64,000 nt of DNA from Dorea longicatena (GTDB lineage: Bacteria > Bacillota > Clostridia > Lachnospirales > Lachnospiraceae): assembly GCF_024168045.1 (NCBI RefSeq), contig NZ_CP100126.1, positions 2,637,001-2,701,000 of the forward strand, written 5' to 3'. The notes under the pieces were generated by a model. It was not told the DNA's origin and made no database searches. It saw only the letters and a program-made list of their open reading frames with translations. The first letter of the stretch is position 1, and every line of letters starts with the position of its first letter. Shown here piece after piece: positions 1 to 9,365 of the stretch. Position numbers and translations under genes: made by a program.

Positions 1-1
1 A

Positions 2-181
2 CAGGCATATACGATGCCTGTATTTGCCAATACTCTTTCAAACAATTATTCTTCTCAAAGTATATCTAATGCCAGAGTAGAACAAGTCACTTGGAAGTAT
101 CGTACATATAAGGGCAAAAAGCAACGAAGACTATGGTCAATTACTTATGAAAAATGGCTGACTGATTGGTTACCAGCATAA
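2..181 (+). CDS. C-terminal part of a probable secreted/surface protein (5' end outside window)
   Basis: The frame is open from the first bases of the window and stops with TAA at 179-181, giving 59 residues. The last 30 residues are rich in Trp, Tyr, Lys and Arg (pieces such as VTWKYRTYKGKKQRRLW and WLTDWLPA). This resembles the short basic/aromatic tails I know from secreted or cell-surface proteins of Lachnospiraceae. No catalytic motif is visible. It is one of the few plus-strand genes here and is followed directly by a hairpin terminator, so it is probably a gene end beside the conjugative element rather than part of it. Function unknown. Confidence 0.5.
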   Translation, partial: QAYTMPVFANTLSNNYSSQSISNARVEQVTWKYRTYKGKKQRRLWSITYEKWLTDWLPA

Positions 182-212
182 TATTATATAATTATTTTAC
201 ATTGTATCGATT

Positions 213-264
213 AAAAAGTAGGATTAATCCACATTTTCTTTAAGGTTAATCCTACTTTTGTTTT
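213..264 (+). terminator. Rho-independent terminator
   Basis: Arms AAAAGTAGGATTAATCC (214-230) and GGTTAATCCTACTTTT (244-259) pair almost perfectly, with one bulged base, around a 13-base loop. A T-rich tail follows. It lies 30 bases after the stop of the plus-strand partial gene. The A-run on the left side could also let it work for minus-strand transcripts leaving the conjugation operon. Confidence 0.75.
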
Positions 265-336
265 ACTAATGAATATTTCTCCTTTAATGATATTTTATTT
301 TCTACTTTTCAAACACATTAACAATCATATAACTTT

Positions 337-2026
337 TTACCAACTCCTCCCATACCCCATAATAGCTCCATAATCCACTGCATAGGTTCTCTGCCGTACC
401 TGATCACTGGAATTTCCCTCAATCGTGTAAACTCTTCCACCTTCACACTTTTCTACAATTCCTACGTGGTCTGATGTTCCATCGTGATTCCAGTCGAAGA
501 AAATAATCATTCCAGCTGATGGAGTTGTTCCACCACTCTGCCATTTGTTCTTTCCCTGAAACCAGGTAACACCGGAACTGCACAATGCGAACTTCGGAAC
601 TTTTCCACTTTCGATTAAGCCACTTTGATTGGCACACCATGACACAAAACAAGCACACCATTCTACATGACTGTCAAATCCATACCAGCTCCAGAACTTC
701 TGACCGCCACTGTTTCCAAGCTGCCCCATCGCAACCGATACGATCTGCTGATTTCCAAACAAACCAGCAAACAGGCTGCCACCGGAATAATACCGCATCA
801 CATGGGGAACGTATTCGGGATCTCCGTAACTGCTCCATCCATGTGAAGCTGCCTGCTCCTGTGAAAATTGTAAAGCATTGGCTTCTGTGTATCCGCCTCT
901 TTGCAGCGCCCATCCTATGTATCCGTTTCCATAGTTATATCCCTGCCATGCAAGTTTTAACTTATCCATATCCTGTGGGCTGCTACATCCTGCCTGACTG
1001 ATACAGTCTGCAAAGGTCTGCACTCCCACCTCTATCGAATAATTCGGATCGGTAATAGAACCGGGACCGTGTGAGAATCTTGTATTATACGGACTTTCCG
1101 AACACTGCATCGGATCCGTTCCTCTGCCTCCAGATTCCTGCATCATGATGGCCTGTATCGCAGACACATATTCTGGGATACCATATTGGGATGCGTACTG
1201 CTGTATCACCGAAGTATAAGCCAGCACCTCAGCACTTAGGGATTCGGAACTTTCCGAACTACTGCTGAAGGCTGCTCCTGCAATGATTCCCGCAATCAAA
1301 ATGAATACCAGAAGAAATGCACCGCCTCCGGCAGCAATCCATTTTCCCATTTTTTCAAGAGCTACTACCCCTTTTTGAATCGCTGCTGTAATTCCCTGTA
1401 CGGATAACTTTGAACCCTTTCCAGTTACCTGAAAGACTGCTTTTCCACTTTCTGCCGATGCCTGTGCTGATTTTCTTGCCATCTGGACTACTCTTGCTTT
1501 CTGCATCGCCTGAAGGCTCTTTTCCACCTGCTGTTTCTGCATGGATGCCTGTGTCTTTATTTTCTCCTGAGACAGACCGGATACTTTTACCACTCTCGGT
1601 GCTGCTTTCACCTGCCGTTTACCATTCTCCTTGGCAAGTGCCGCCTGCTCCGGTTTCAGCTTGATTAATTTTTTTCCGCTTTCTGCCCCCTGCTCCATTG
1701 CTTCTTCAGCGGCTTTCGCTTCTTCCTGTCTGCTTTTTCTTTCCTTTATCTTCCTGTAGGTCACTCCGGCAAGTTTTTTTCCACCTCGATATGTGGTTTT
1801 TCCTATGGTTCTTCCGCCACACTCGCCGCCCTGTACTGTACGGATTCTATTTTTTCAGTTCCATATTGTGTTGGGGAGTCTGACTGCCCACTGCTTTTCT
1901 CATGTAGTTCCCTTGGCTTTTCTTTTGCTCCAGTACCGTCTGGCGAACCAGCTCTTTCGGAAGCCGGGCAGCCGGATTTCGAATCTTCGGATTCTTATCC
2001 CTTACCCGTTCCTTGATATCTCTCAT
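337..2026 (-). pseudogene. Conjugation-associated cell-wall hydrolase (lysozyme-like + CHAP), 5' end frameshifted
   Basis: Bifunctional peptidoglycan hydrolase of the CwlT/Tn916-Orf14 type that opens the wall for the type IV secretion channel. The long open part (1764-337, 475 residues from a GTG) has a Lys/Glu/Gln-rich coiled N-terminus, one membrane segment (about residues 142-166), a lysozyme-like domain with catalytic-type Glu in MMQESGG, and a C-terminal CHAP domain with Cys in HVEWCACFVSWC and the later His in DHVGIVEK. The genuine start is probably the ATG at 2026. From there a coherent frame reads through about 85 more residues only if one base is restored near 1930 (A-run) and one near 1815 (GAAACC read as GAACC). 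It is the last gene of the transfer operon. The catalytic part is intact. The frameshifts may be sequence error. Confidence 0.85.
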
Positions 2027-2055
2027 CCGGTCACCCTCTTTCCGTATCTCTTATC

Positions 2056-2404
2056 TCATCGGGCAACATCCCGATGTTTCTTTTTTTCCTGCTGTTTCTG
2101 CAACTGCTCCAACTGTCTGATTGCTTCATTTACCAGTGGATGCTCGTTGTAATATGGCACAAGTTCCAAATCCCCCTGTCTTTTGATGACAACGGTAATG
2201 GATATTCCATGTCTGAATAAATTGATTCGGATCATGGATAGAAAACTCAATAGCCGGACACATATTGGCAGATGTTCTACAATACTTCTGGTACTTTTTA
2301 TATGCCTCTTCCAGCGTTCTGCATTTTGTATATTCTCCTAAATCATGGAACTCACCGCACTCTGCAGCATAAAAAGTTATCGTTACTTCTTCTTTTTTCT
2401 TCAT
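2056..2404 (-). pseudogene. Small YodL-like conjugative-element protein, frameshifted
   Basis: It starts at ATG 2404, overlapping the VirB4 stop codon (TCATAATGAAG). The N-terminal part (ITFYAAECGEFHDLGEYT, then LEEAYKKYQKY) resembles the YodL-like small proteins commonly encoded beside VirB4 in these elements. A second open frame ending at 2056 gives a matching C-terminus (DLELVPYYNEHPLVNEAI followed by a Gln/Lys-rich helix). The two halves join if one base is restored around 2225 and one in the G-run near 2175. Role in transfer unknown. The family assignment is from memory of the pattern and is tentative. Confidence 0.5.
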
Positions 2405-4730
2405 TATGATTCTCCCGGTTTTGTTGTCATTAGTTTATAAAGGTCTGTATTCTTTGGGAATGTATTCTCAAATGGTACGATATTCCAGAGCAACGGATCA
2501 GACCACTGCCGACCGATACATTTGTAATATAGGACAGTTGGTTTTCGGAAATATTCAAAAGAGTTGCCAGTTCTTCCCTGTCTGTACTTGCCTGATTCAA
2601 AAGAATCAAAAACTCACTGTTTGCCAACATCAGTCTTGCAGTGTCCGATTTCAGAAGTTCCTCAACATTTTGGGTTAAACCTGTCACGAATCCATTGTAT
2701 TTTCTGATTCTCTTGTACAGTCGGTAGAAGAAATTTGCACTGTATTCATAGCGAATAACAATAAAACTCATCGGCAAATATCCATGTAGTTTTTCCTTCT
2801 TTCCAGTTCTGAATTACCCTGTTGAAAATACTGTCTAAGGTAACCAGCATTCCAGTGGCATCAGCTGTTCCCCCAGTTCCCGGATATCATAATCCATGAT
2901 CCTGTTCTTCTTATTCACATTGGTCGGCTGTGCAAAGGTGTTCAGGCTTCCATTGATAAAAAGTTCGATGATAATGCCAGTCCTCTTGCCTCTTCTTCCG
3001 GCTGTAACATCAGCTGTCGGTACATATCTTTCAATGTCGGAACTTCTCCGGTATAACCACTTCGGATATAATCCCGGTACACATCTGCAGCACAGCGATC
3101 CAGGATTGACTTTTCTTTTGCTGACAGATTTCCTGCTCCAACCAACTGTTCGAACACAGACAGGATAAACTCCGATTTTTCAATCAGTGGATTCTTTTCA
3201 TTGCCGTAGGCTGCGTCCATATCCATTGCATTCAGGTGATTGTCTGATGTCGCAGATACTTTTACAACCTGTCCACCAGAGCCTCTACTAATTTTGTGAA
3301 TTCGGACTCCGGATCAAGAATCAGGATATCGTCATCGGTACTCAATGCCAGATGCACAATCTCTTCTTTTGCCGAAAACTCTTTCCTGATCCACTGACGC
3401 CCAACGGAAACTGTTTCCATTCATCAGTTTCTTCCGGTCGGCTACCAGAAGGTTCTTGCTGACTGCATTCTGCCCATAATAGATACCTCCCGGCTGCAGG
3501 ATTTCCTGTGTATGGAACGGATTAAAACAGCCGTTGATTCCGTTGTCAGTGTACGCAGCGCATTGAGCTTTCGCAGTCCGTAAGGAAGCACTGTATTGAG
3601 TCCGTCCACTTGCTGCCACTTTAATGTTGACATCTGGCACAGATGCTTTCTTGCCACCGACAGGAGCAGTTCTGTATCGGAATCCAGTTGCTTTTTACTG
3701 TCTGCCAGATGTACCATCGTCAGAATTCCAAACATCATCCGCTGGTCTCTGGTTGTCAGATCATCAGCATTTCTTTGTTTCTTTCCTCTGCAACTCCATA
3801 TCGTATGGGACGATAGCTGAAAAGTTATTGTTTGCATTCTGCTTCTCTGCCAGTTGGTCACGTTGTTTCCACACCAAGCAGTCGGTTCTGGATTTCCCTT
3901 ACTGCTTCATCCGTAGGGACTGGCAGGATGTCAATCGACAACATCAGATTCCGGCTGAAGTCACACAGTTCTGAAATCATGTCATCTTTGACATAACTTG
4001 CATAATCCTGCATATACAGGACTCTTCCGTACCTGTCACCGATTTTAAAATGGTCACGTTCAAATTCCATAGAATCCGGACACATCCAGTCCTTGAAACT
4101 TGTTCCCTTCTTGGCAAATTGTTTCAGATCAAACGGAAATGCCTGTGGGACATCTCCTTTGAAAAAGTCCCGGAAGATCTGGAGCCGGCTCTCTGCGTCC
4201 AGTCCTTCTGCTGTGGACGATAACTTTGCCAGATGTGTTACGATGTCTGTTCCGATACGTGCAAAATAGGTTCTTGCATCGTCAATAGATCTTTTATGTA
4301 CACTGACAGTCAGATACCGTTCCTGATAGATGCTGTTGTTTGTTCCTGTAATCTTAGACAGGAGCATTTCGTTGTATTCTTCCCGATAGTGGTCCAGTCC
4401 ATCTTCCTTCATTGGAAGCAGGATTGATTTTTCAAATTCTTCTTTATTGATTCTCCGGTTATTGATGGTAATTTTGGCAGAAATGCCGGAATCCAGTGCA
4501 TTTAAGAGTTCGGAATAATCCAGAAACATTTCTGTCTTATTGTCCTTACTCGCAATATAATAGTTGATATCTGTAAAACGATATGTTTTTGAGAATTTCG
4601 TTCCCTGTTGAAAAATTCCATCCGGCCAGATTCGCTGGATGGGAATCGCCTGTTGGACGGATTTCGGAACTTTGAAGCGTTCCTTATCCATCCGAAGTGC
4701 CTGACTTAAAGTTTTAATCAAAGGCATCAC
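2404..4730 (-). pseudogene. VirB4/TraE-type conjugation ATPase, multiply frameshifted
   Basis: ATPase that energises the type IV secretion channel, inner-membrane associated. The first 290 residues (4730-3858) are intact. After that the family-like sequence hops between frames at about 3870, 3850, 3780, 3510, 3390, 3370, 3290-3230, 2940-2780 and 2440. Recognisable pieces include DDLTTRDQRMMFGI, ILQPGGIYYGQNAVSKN and, out of frame, a Walker A equivalent to GVSGSGKS near 3385-3365. The C-terminal third (2777-2430) is readable (YRLYKRIRKYNGFVTGLTQN). Each junction I checked is repaired by adding one base to a short homopolymer. As written it cannot make a working ATPase. PrgI is just upstream, overlapping by 17 bases. 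Confidence 0.85.
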
Positions 4731-5154
4731 TCCTTCCCTTGCGTTTCTTTCTCTGTTTTGCTTCTGCTATTTGCTCCCGCTCTTTTATGATTTCCGCTCC
4801 ATCCTTTTGATTCTTTTCTCCCAGCGAGATGGTCTCCTGCATGCAGGAGTAGTAGATATCTTCCGACTGAAACACCAGTTTCTTCGGATACAGCAATTCG
4901 GATTTGATCACTGCCCATAAAAACTGTTCGGCTGTCATACCATGATATTTGAAAAAGCCACAGGCAGCAAATGGAGCAGCACCAAGCACACACAGCCATC
5001 CGGTTATTTCCTGTCCAGTAATATCACGCATTCCAAAGTAAATTCCGATTGCTGTAAGAATCGCAAGAACAGAACACACACATTGTCTCAGGTCCAGTCC
5101 CATAAACATGGATTCCTGATAGTCCCTGATTTCTTTGTTCATCTTTACTTCCAT
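4714..5154 (-). CDS. PrgI family membrane protein of the conjugation channel
   Basis: 146 residues. The N-terminus (MNKEIRDYQESMFMGLDLRQ) is followed by two hydrophobic segments (about residues 25-45 and 50-68) and a basic, charged C-terminus. This is the shape of PrgI/VirB3-like proteins, which always precede VirB4 in Gram-positive transfer operons. Two in-frame ATGs exist (5154 and 5142). The first is given, but the second fits the family start better. It overlaps the VirB4 start, implying translational coupling. Intact. Confidence 0.8.
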   Translation of the reverse strand: MEVKMNKEIRDYQESMFMGLDLRQCVCSVLAILTAIGIYFGMRDITGQEITGWLCVLGAAPFAACGFFKYHGMTAEQFLWAVIKSELLYPKKLVFQSEDIYYSCMQETISLGEKNQKDGAEIIKEREQIAEAKQRKKRKGRSDAFD

Positions 5155-5157
5155 AAA

Positions 5158-5589
5158 TTATCGTTCCTCTCCCCTGTTTTGTTTCTTCGTTTTCTGTGGT
5201 TTTTCTTTCGGTACTTCTATCCCGGCAAATCTACAGTGTTCCGCAACGCCTTCCGGATCAAATTCCGCAAGTCTTGCTAGATCAAACGCTACCTTCTGAT
5301 AGGTTGTATATCCTGATCTTCCTGTTTCATTCAACACTTTTCCAAGTTTATGTTCCTTGATAAAATTAAGCATATCCTTGGTAAAATCTCCTGTTATAAA
5401 AGCCTCATTTGGCTCTAAGAACTGATAAGGCAGATTAATGGTTACATCTCCAAAATCTTCCCATTCTCTCCCTTCCTTATGGCAGAGTCCTACATATAAA
5501 TTTCCATTGTTCCGATAAGAGCTCGCTCGTATTGCTACTGTCTCACGTCCAAATTCCCAGTTATATCTTAATGTTTTCTTTGTATCCAT
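5158..5589 (-). CDS. DUF4313-like conjugative element protein
   Basis: 143 residues from ATG 5589, which has GGAGG overlapping the end of the VirB6-like gene, so the upstream TTG is not used. Soluble, mixed alpha/beta composition; it begins TKKTLRYNWEFGRETVAIR and contains INLPYQFLEPNEAFI. The C-terminal 25 residues are Lys/Gln-rich. I recognise the pattern as DUF4313, found between VirB6-like and PrgI genes of Tn1549-type elements. Biochemical role unknown. Intact and tightly spaced with both neighbours. Confidence 0.6.
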   Translation of the reverse strand: MDTKKTLRYNWEFGRETVAIRASSYRNNGNLYVGLCHKEGREWEDFGDVTINLPYQFLEPNEAFITGDFTKDMLNFIKEHKLGKVLNETGRSGYTTYQKVAFDLARLAEFDPEGVAEHCRFAGIEVPKEKPQKTKKQNRGEER

Positions 5590-5593
5590 ATTT

Positions 5594-6436
5594 TTAACCT
5601 CCAAGTCCCATCATTTCTCTGACAATACGGTCAGATGCCTTAATTGCTCCAACCAGCACCAGTAAATTGAATACCAGTTCTCCTACATAGTTCCACACGA
5701 TTGTAACTGCACTCAGCTCCGTATCTCCGACAGCCGGAGGGCTTGCCGCATAAGCAGAAAAGATAATGCATGCCAGTGCAATAATTGCCCCTTCCAGACA
5801 CACGCCTATATAAGAACGAATAAAGTTCTTTCCGATGGACTGCGTGGGTTCTCCTGCAAATGAGGAAATCGGAATCGGGGCGATTGCCGTATACATATAG
5901 ATTTTGAACATTCTGCCATACACTGTCAGGATCATTACAAATGACAATACAGTGATCAGCAGACTGCCAAGCAGTGTGACAATCCACAATGGAATGGATT
6001 CCAACATTCCCACACTCTCAATCTTATCTACAATCTCCGTTGGCAGTTCCGTCACGCTTCCTGCCATACTGGAGCCACTCATTACGGTTGTCACGATTCC
6101 CTGCACAATGGAAAACAGTGCCTGCATAAGTTCCATCCCGTATGTAATTGCTCCCTGAGCAAGTGCAAACCGGATAAATGCTTTTAGCACATGTTCCGGC
6201 TTTTTCAGATCTGTAAAACTGCCACACGTTTTAATGATTCCGGCTGCGAAAAATAATACCAGTAATCCATAAGCAATGGCTGTCAGTGCATCATTAATAT
6301 TTACCATAATCCGCCAGATGCCGCCGCCCTTAAAAGTTGCCGGATTTTCAGTCAGCAGAGTCCACAGTTCTGCCATCTTTTCACTCCATGTGGATAGTGC
6401 TGAGTTTAGATTCTGTACAATCCAGTTATCACTCAA
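5594..6436 (-). CDS. VirB6/TrbL-like polytopic channel protein
   Basis: 280 residues with about six hydrophobic segments: around residues 50-70, 90-120, 148-172, 178-190, 210-232 and 255-272. The sequence around TAIAPIPISSFAG and IGKNFIRSYIGVCLEGAII is typical of the TrbL/CD0411-type integral membrane subunit of clostridial conjugative elements. It would form part of the inner channel with Maff2, PrgI and VirB4. The start ATG 6436 has an AGGAGG-type site. Intact, and stops just inside the leader of the DUF4313 gene. Confidence 0.8.
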   Translation of the reverse strand: MSDNWIVQNLNSALSTWSEKMAELWTLLTENPATFKGGGIWRIMVNINDALTAIAYGLLVLFFAAGIIKTCGSFTDLKKPEHVLKAFIRFALAQGAITYGMELMQALFSIVQGIVTTVMSGSSMAGSVTELPTEIVDKIESVGMLESIPLWIVTLLGSLLITVLSFVMILTVYGRMFKIYMYTAIAPIPISSFAGEPTQSIGKNFIRSYIGVCLEGAIIALACIIFSAYAASPPAVGDTELSAVTIVWNYVGELVFNLLVLVGAIKASDRIVREMMGLGG

Positions 6437-6469
6437 AAACTCTCACCTCCTTAAACATATTTTTGAATA

Positions 6470-6492
6470 CAGGAGTACCTTCGGCACTCCTG
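6470..6492 (-). other. UUCG-loop hairpin between Maff2 and VirB6-like genes
   Basis: CAGGAGT and ACTCCTG arms enclose a short loop containing TTCG. It lies in the 86-base gap between two transfer genes and lacks a T-run, so it is more likely an mRNA processing/stability hairpin than a terminator. Confidence 0.4.
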
Positions 6493-6522
6493 CTGTTTCC
6501 TGATATATTTTTTCAAAGAGGC

Positions 6523-6897
6523 TTACGCCATAATCAAATCGAGGATTTCTTTGGCGAACGTAATAATTACCCCTCCGGCCAGTGTCAGAAATCCATTTGC
6601 CCTCTGGCTTGGATCATGGCTTTTTAAAGACAGACCAACCTGCACAACACCAAATCCAAGCAAAATCAAACCGATCGCACGAATCAGAGAAAAAATAAAG
6701 GTAGACAGGTTATTGATAACGGACAACGGATCTCCGGCTGCGAATGCGGTCGTTGCTCCAACCGTTACGGTCAGTACCAGCGCCATGTAAAGGCTCATCC
6801 ACTTTTTCTGTTTTCTCCCCATCGGCATTGGGGTTGTCATTTTTTCAGTTGTATTCTTTTTTGTTCTATTTTTTTCTCCTGTGAGAAGTTTCTTCAA
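6523..6897 (-). CDS. Maff2 family small membrane protein
   Basis: 124 residues. A basic cytoplasmic N-terminus is followed by a first membrane segment (MSLYMALVLTVTVGATTAFA, signal-like), a second segment (LIRAIGLILLGFGVVQVGLSL) and a third (FLTLAGGVIITFAKEILDLI). Ends with DPSQRANGFLTLAGG, the signature region of Maff2 proteins. These small holin-like or VirB2-like subunits sit between VirD4 and the VirB6-like gene in Tn1549-type elements. Pilin/channel subunit role is inferred. Intact. Confidence 0.75.
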   Translation of the reverse strand: MKKLLTGEKNRTKKNTTEKMTTPMPMGRKQKKWMSLYMALVLTVTVGATTAFAAGDPLSVINNLSTFIFSLIRAIGLILLGFGVVQVGLSLKSHDPSQRANGFLTLAGGVIITFAKEILDLIMA

Positions 6898-6927
6898 TAC
6901 ACATCACTCCAATCCATCAAAAAACTG

Positions 6928-8679
6928 CTATTCACCAAGGATGTCCTCGGTAGACAGCAGTTCGTAGTCGTCTAATCTGTTAATGTCAATCTTTAGGTCG
7001 TCGTGAGCCAGTGGTGTTTTCGCATAATCATAAGGCGATGCACCACCGTCCTCTGTGTATCTGAAATTCACATGCTTTTTTAAATCATATTTATCGTCCA
7101 TGATCGGACGCTCCCCACGAATAAACAAAATCGCTTTGCGGTTATCTAAAAGCCGTATTTCATCCGGTGTTAAAAGTTCCCTTCCAGTCTGCTGATAATT
7201 CACCGAATAGCTGCCGCTACGCCCTTTTGTCTGTCCGTAGGTATTGGTATCCAATGTCTCTTTTCCCAATAATTCCGAGACATACTTATGTCCTTCTTTT
7301 TCATTTCCACCCAGATATAAAAATTCATCGCAGTTGCCGATCAGACTCTCATACGAGTCTTTAAATAAGGCTTTCATCTGTGCGATGTTCTGGATGATGA
7401 TACTGCAGGAAATCCCCCTGGAACGCATGGTTGCCAGAATCTTGTCAAAATCATCCGGCAAGGCTACGTTTGGCCACTCATCCATAATGCAGTGTACCGG
7501 AATTGGAAGCCTTCCTCCGTACTTCCGGTCTGCCACATAATACAGTGTCTGAAACAGATTACTGTAAATCATGCCGACCAGATAATTCATGCTGGTGTCC
7601 GCATCCGGAATACAGCAAAACAGTGCTACTTTCTTCTCCCCGATGCTGTATAAGTCCAGTTCGTCTGTACAGGTCAGGTTGGCGATCTGTTTCAGGTTAA
7701 AAGCTGCCAGACGGACACCAACCGAGATTAAAATCGACTTTGCAGTCTTTCCGGCCGCCTGCTTATAAATGGCATACTGCTTGACCGCAATACTCTCCGG
7801 ATCCCGCATTTCCAGTCTTTCAAACAAAATGTCCAATGGAGACTGGTAATCCTCATCATCTTCTTTGACCTGTGCGCTTCCAAGCATTTCCATGATCATC
7901 GGGAAGTTCTGTTCTTCCGGTGGAGCTTCATGCAGCAAATACAGCATAAGTGCCTGCAAAAGTGCAGTCTCGGACTTCTCCCAAAACGGGTCTGAGCTCT
8001 GCGCACCCTTTGGTGTTGTGTTGCGGATCAGGTTATTGATCAGCTTCAGTACATCCTTATCATCCCGGACATACGCAAACGGATTATAACACCAGGAAGT
8101 CTCCGGATTGATCAAATCAAAAACCCGGACTTCATATCCATTCCGTTCCAGGACACCTCCGGTTTTACGCAAAAGTTCTGCCTTGGGATCAGTAATCACC
8201 ATCGAACAGTTGCACTGCATGATGTTTGGGATTGCATACGTCCGGCTCTTTCCTGCTCCCGAACCTCCGACTACCAGCACATTTAGATTTCGTTTGTGCT
8301 TATAGCCGTCCAGTCCCATGCGGAAATGCTGTGTTAAAAGCAGATTCTGCGTGTATTGTTTTTCGCAGTAGCGTCTGCAGATTTCGGACACGTTGCCCCA
8401 TTTTGCGGAACCATGTTCCACGCCTCTTCTATAATTTCTTTTTTGGGATTCATAAATACCAATGCCTAAGAAATAGGCTGCTGTGAATATCAGAATACAT
8501 TTGAACGTATACGGTGTATACGTGATAAAAAACGGCTGTTCGAGTTTTTCGCTCAGCATTTCTAAGATTTGAATAAAATTCTTATCCGGTGCAATGGCAC
8601 AAGCGGTAATCGCTGCCGCCCACCAGACAAATGGCAGAAAGACAAGATACAGAACCCAGTCCTGCTTTTTTGTACTTAT
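6928..8679 (-). CDS. VirD4/TraG-type conjugation coupling protein (start codon apparently lost)
   Basis: Coupling ATPase that brings the relaxase-DNA complex to the channel. Walker A is VVGGSGAGKSRTYAIPN and Walker B is VHCIMDEWPNVALP. From the first ATG (8559) the protein would be 543 residues with only one N-terminal membrane segment. The frame stays open upstream to 8679 and encodes the missing first segment (WVLYLVFLPFVWWAAAITA). No ATG, GTG or TTG occurs there. The expected ATGA overlap with the DUF4314 stop reads ATAA (ATA at 8679-8677). Full length would be 583 residues, normal for the family. Translation may start at ATA, at 8559, or not at all. Confidence 0.85.
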   Translation of the reverse strand: MSTKKQDWVLYLVFLPFVWWAAAITACAIAPDKNFIQILEMLSEKLEQPFFITYTPYTFKCILIFTAAYFLGIGIYESQKRNYRRGVEHGSAKWGNVSEICRRYCEKQYTQNLLLTQHFRMGLDGYKHKRNLNVLVVGGSGAGKSRTYAIPNIMQCNCSMVITDPKAELLRKTGGVLERNGYEVRVFDLINPETSWCYNPFAYVRDDKDVLKLINNLIRNTTPKGAQSSDPFWEKSETALLQALMLYLLHEAPPEEQNFPMIMEMLGSAQVKEDDEDYQSPLDILFERLEMRDPESIAVKQYAIYKQAAGKTAKSILISVGVRLAAFNLKQIANLTCTDELDLYSIGEKKVALFCCIPDADTSMNYLVGMIYSNLFQTLYYVADRKYGGRLPIPVHCIMDEWPNVALPDDFDKILATMRSRGISCSIIIQNIAQMKALFKDSYESLIGNCDEFLYLGGNEKEGHKYVSELLGKETLDTNTYGQTKGRSGSYSVNYQQTGRELLTPDEIRLLDNRKAILFIRGERPIMDDKYDLKKHVNFRYTEDGGASPYDYAKTPLAHDDLKIDINRLDDYELLSTEDILGE

Positions 8680-8954
8680 CTCTGCAAGTCAGATTCTCTT
8701 TTCTTTCGTGGCTTTTCTTCTGGATGTCCCTGTCCTTCTTTCTTATGAAAGGAATCCACTCCCGGTATCAGTGAGAGACTTCTGCCGTTGTCCCAACTGA
8801 TGCCGAGCTGACCCGCATCATCCACATACTGCACAGTTCCTTCCAGTCCCTGCGGCATATCCGCTTCTCCGTCCATCGAATCCAGACAGATTCTTGTTCC
8901 TGCCGGATACTGTTCTCTAAGTCGTGCCACTTTTTCTCTTGAATAAATGACCAA
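8676..8954 (-). CDS. DUF4314-like small protein
   Basis: 92 residues from a TTG start preceded at good distance by AAAGGAG. The core (VARLREQYPAGTRICL, then GLEGTVQYVDDAGQLGISWD and NGRSLSLIPGVDSF) is the DUF4314 pattern, a small SH3-like beta fold found just before VirD4 in clostridial conjugative elements. The tail is Lys/Glu-rich. The stop overlaps the expected VirD4 start. Function unknown. Confidence 0.65.
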   Translation of the reverse strand: MVIYSREKVARLREQYPAGTRICLDSMDGEADMPQGLEGTVQYVDDAGQLGISWDNGRSLSLIPGVDSFHKKEGQGHPEEKPRKKRESDLQR

Positions 8955-8970
8955 TCAACCACTCCTTTCT

Positions 8971-9282
8971 CTACCAGAACATGTGTCTGGTGGTATTCGG
9001 TTTTGCAACCTGAAGGATGACTTTATCTATTCCGTCACTGTATCTTCCGGCTGCAAGATATTTACTTCTGAGTCTGTTCAGTGCCTTACGGATCTGCCTC
9101 TGTTCCCCGGCTGTAATCTGCAGTCGTTTCTGAGCGAGGTCGTATTCACTTACTTTTTTCAGAAGAGCTTTCGTTTCTTCCAAACATTCATCCTGCTCAC
9201 TCTGTGCCTGTAGCTCATCATTCAGTGCCACCACGAACATATTTTTCATAATGTTATCCATCTTCAAATAGTATTTTGTCAT
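8971..9282 (-). CDS. Conserved conjugative-element protein of unknown function
   Basis: 103 residues, mostly helical and charged; begins MTKYYLKMDNIMKNMFVVAL and contains KALLKKVSEYDLAQKRLQI. It is preceded by a clear AGGAGG site and sits in the transfer operon between the LtrC/ArdC-like gene and DUF4314. I do not recognise a named domain. Its position suggests a transfer accessory protein. Confidence 0.55.
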   Translation of the reverse strand: MTKYYLKMDNIMKNMFVVALNDELQAQSEQDECLEETKALLKKVSEYDLAQKRLQITAGEQRQIRKALNRLRSKYLAAGRYSDGIDKVILQVAKPNTTRHMFW

Positions 9283-9365
9283 CTGGCTGACCTCCTTTTT
9301 TTGTTACACCAACCATATCACAAGACCTCCGTAATAGCTACTCCAACCGTCCAACTTTTTCACTT

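Noticed and set aside
585..2152. Several plus-strand frames over the CHAP gene
   Set aside because: They are antisense shadows without ribosome sites; the minus strand encodes recognisable domains across the whole stretch.
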